5,618 nt of DNA from Bacteroidota bacterium (lineage in GTDB: Bacteria; Bacteroidota; Bacteroidia; Bacteroidales; UBA4417), in assembly GCA_020048595.1 (NCBI GenBank), contig JAIFMH010000325.1:1-5618 (forward strand), in the 5' to 3' direction. Position numbers and translations under genes: made by a program. Under the pieces are notes generated by a model, which saw only the letters and a program-made list of their open reading frames with translations, was not told the origin of the DNA and did not search any database. Positions 5,113 through 5,618 of the stretch are shown here, one piece after another; the first letter of the stretch is position 1; every line of letters begins with the position of its first letter.

Positions 5113-5618
5113 ATGAAAAATCGTTTTCTCTTCACAGCACTACTTTTATCAGCATTTATCACTACTCAAACTACAACAGCCGGCGACATCAGTGGTAAGG
5201 TTTTATATCAGGGTGATATAAACAGACCAATCGGCAGCGTAATGGTTGTTTTAAAAAACGTGGATAATAATACTACCCAGACTTTCAAAACAGAAAATGA
5301 CGGGTCTTATCAGTTTAATAATCTAAGCAATGGTAATTATATTGTTACAGGAACAACAACTATTCAAGGTGGTGGTGTAACTTACTATGATGCCACCCTT
5401 GTATTTCTCCATTTGGTTGGATTTTATCAATTTACACCTATCCAACTTATGGCTGCAGACGTTAATGGTAGTGGTAATGTAAACTGGGGCGATTACAATC
5501 TTATTGTTCGTCACATCCTGAAAGGAACTCCATTCCCTGCAGGCCCATGGAAATTTGAGGCTGCTGAAGTTCCCATTTCAGACCTGAAAAGTGTAGAATT
5601 TGACCCAAAGACTATTGG
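5113..5618 (+). CDS. Secreted protein with Cna-B/CarboxypepD_reg-like domain and dockerin-like repeats (5' part)
   Basis: The frame is open from the ATG at 5113 to the window end (168 codons plus two bases) and has no stop. Residues 1-23 form a signal peptide: MKNR, a hydrophobic core FLFTALLLSAFI, and a likely cut after TTTA. Residues about 26-82 (ISGKVLYQG...VMVVLKN...TFKTENDGSYQFNNLSNGNYIVTG) match the beta-sandwich of carboxypeptidase regulatory or Cna-B-like domains common in Bacteroidota surface proteins. Residues 115-138 (ADVNGSGNVNWGDYNLIVRHIL) form a dockerin type I-like calcium loop and helix. Residues 88-104 (GVTYYDATLVFLHLVGF) look like its partner repeat lacking the DxNxD loop. 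The C-terminus, where any sorting signal would be, is not in the window. It lies divergent from the sigma/TPR operon with a shared upstream element, so it may be a target of that regulator. Ligand or partner is unknown. Confidence 0.82.
   Translation, partial: MKNRFLFTALLLSAFITTQTTTAGDISGKVLYQGDINRPIGSVMVVLKNVDNNTTQTFKTENDGSYQFNNLSNGNYIVTGTTTIQGGGVTYYDATLVFLHLVGFYQFTPIQLMAADVNGSGNVNWGDYNLIVRHILKGTPFPAGPWKFEAAEVPISDLKSVEFDPKTI

Noticed and set aside
5323..5514. Minus-strand 63-codon open frame
   Set aside because: Lies antisense to the secreted-protein gene, whose signal peptide and domains are clear.

Overview
The window looks like a chromosomal segment of an anaerobic member of the Bacteroidota, probably Bacteroidales or a relative. 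The signs are AT-rich intergenic DNA, weak or absent Shine-Dalgarno sites, a candidate TAnnTTTG -7 box, a pyruvate:ferredoxin oxidoreductase-like start at the left edge, a Bacteroidota-type dihydroorotate dehydrogenase-like protein, CCTGACAGG palindromes, and an exported dockerin-bearing protein. The phylum call is inference from these traits.

Layout. (1) Positions 1-41, minus strand: the first 13 codons of a probable pyruvate:ferredoxin (flavodoxin) oxidoreductase. (2) Positions 371-1369, plus strand: a complete 332-residue FMN TIM-barrel protein of the dihydroorotate dehydrogenase-like family, divergent from (1). (3) Positions 1271-1655: the last part of that gene, its terminator and a 33-bp palindrome are repeated in tandem. 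The second gene tail encodes exactly the same last 27 residues through 11 silent substitutions, so it is the scar of a second, once-functional allele. (4) Positions 1656-4719, minus strand: two tandem copies of a two-gene operon, each an ECF-like sigma factor followed, with an 11-nt overlap, by a single-pass membrane protein with an anti-sigma-like cytoplasmic part and periplasmic TPR repeats. (5) Positions 5113-5618, plus strand: the 5' part of a secreted protein with a signal peptide, a CarboxypepD_reg/Cna-B-like beta-sandwich and a dockerin-like repeat pair, running off the right edge.

How it may work together. The two sigma factors are about 94% identical, and residues 119-190, which include the DNA-binding region 4, are identical. 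They should therefore read the same promoters. The membrane partners diverge most in their cytoplasmic N-termini and least in the membrane segment and TPR part. A bipartite element, TATYACCTTTT then 10 nt then GGATWA, occurs directly upstream of both sigma genes. It recurs, with the same spacing, upstream of the divergent secreted-protein gene. The simplest reading is a duplicated, autoregulated sigma/anti-sigma switch that also controls the neighbouring exported dockerin protein. That regulatory link is inference from the shared element and has not been shown.
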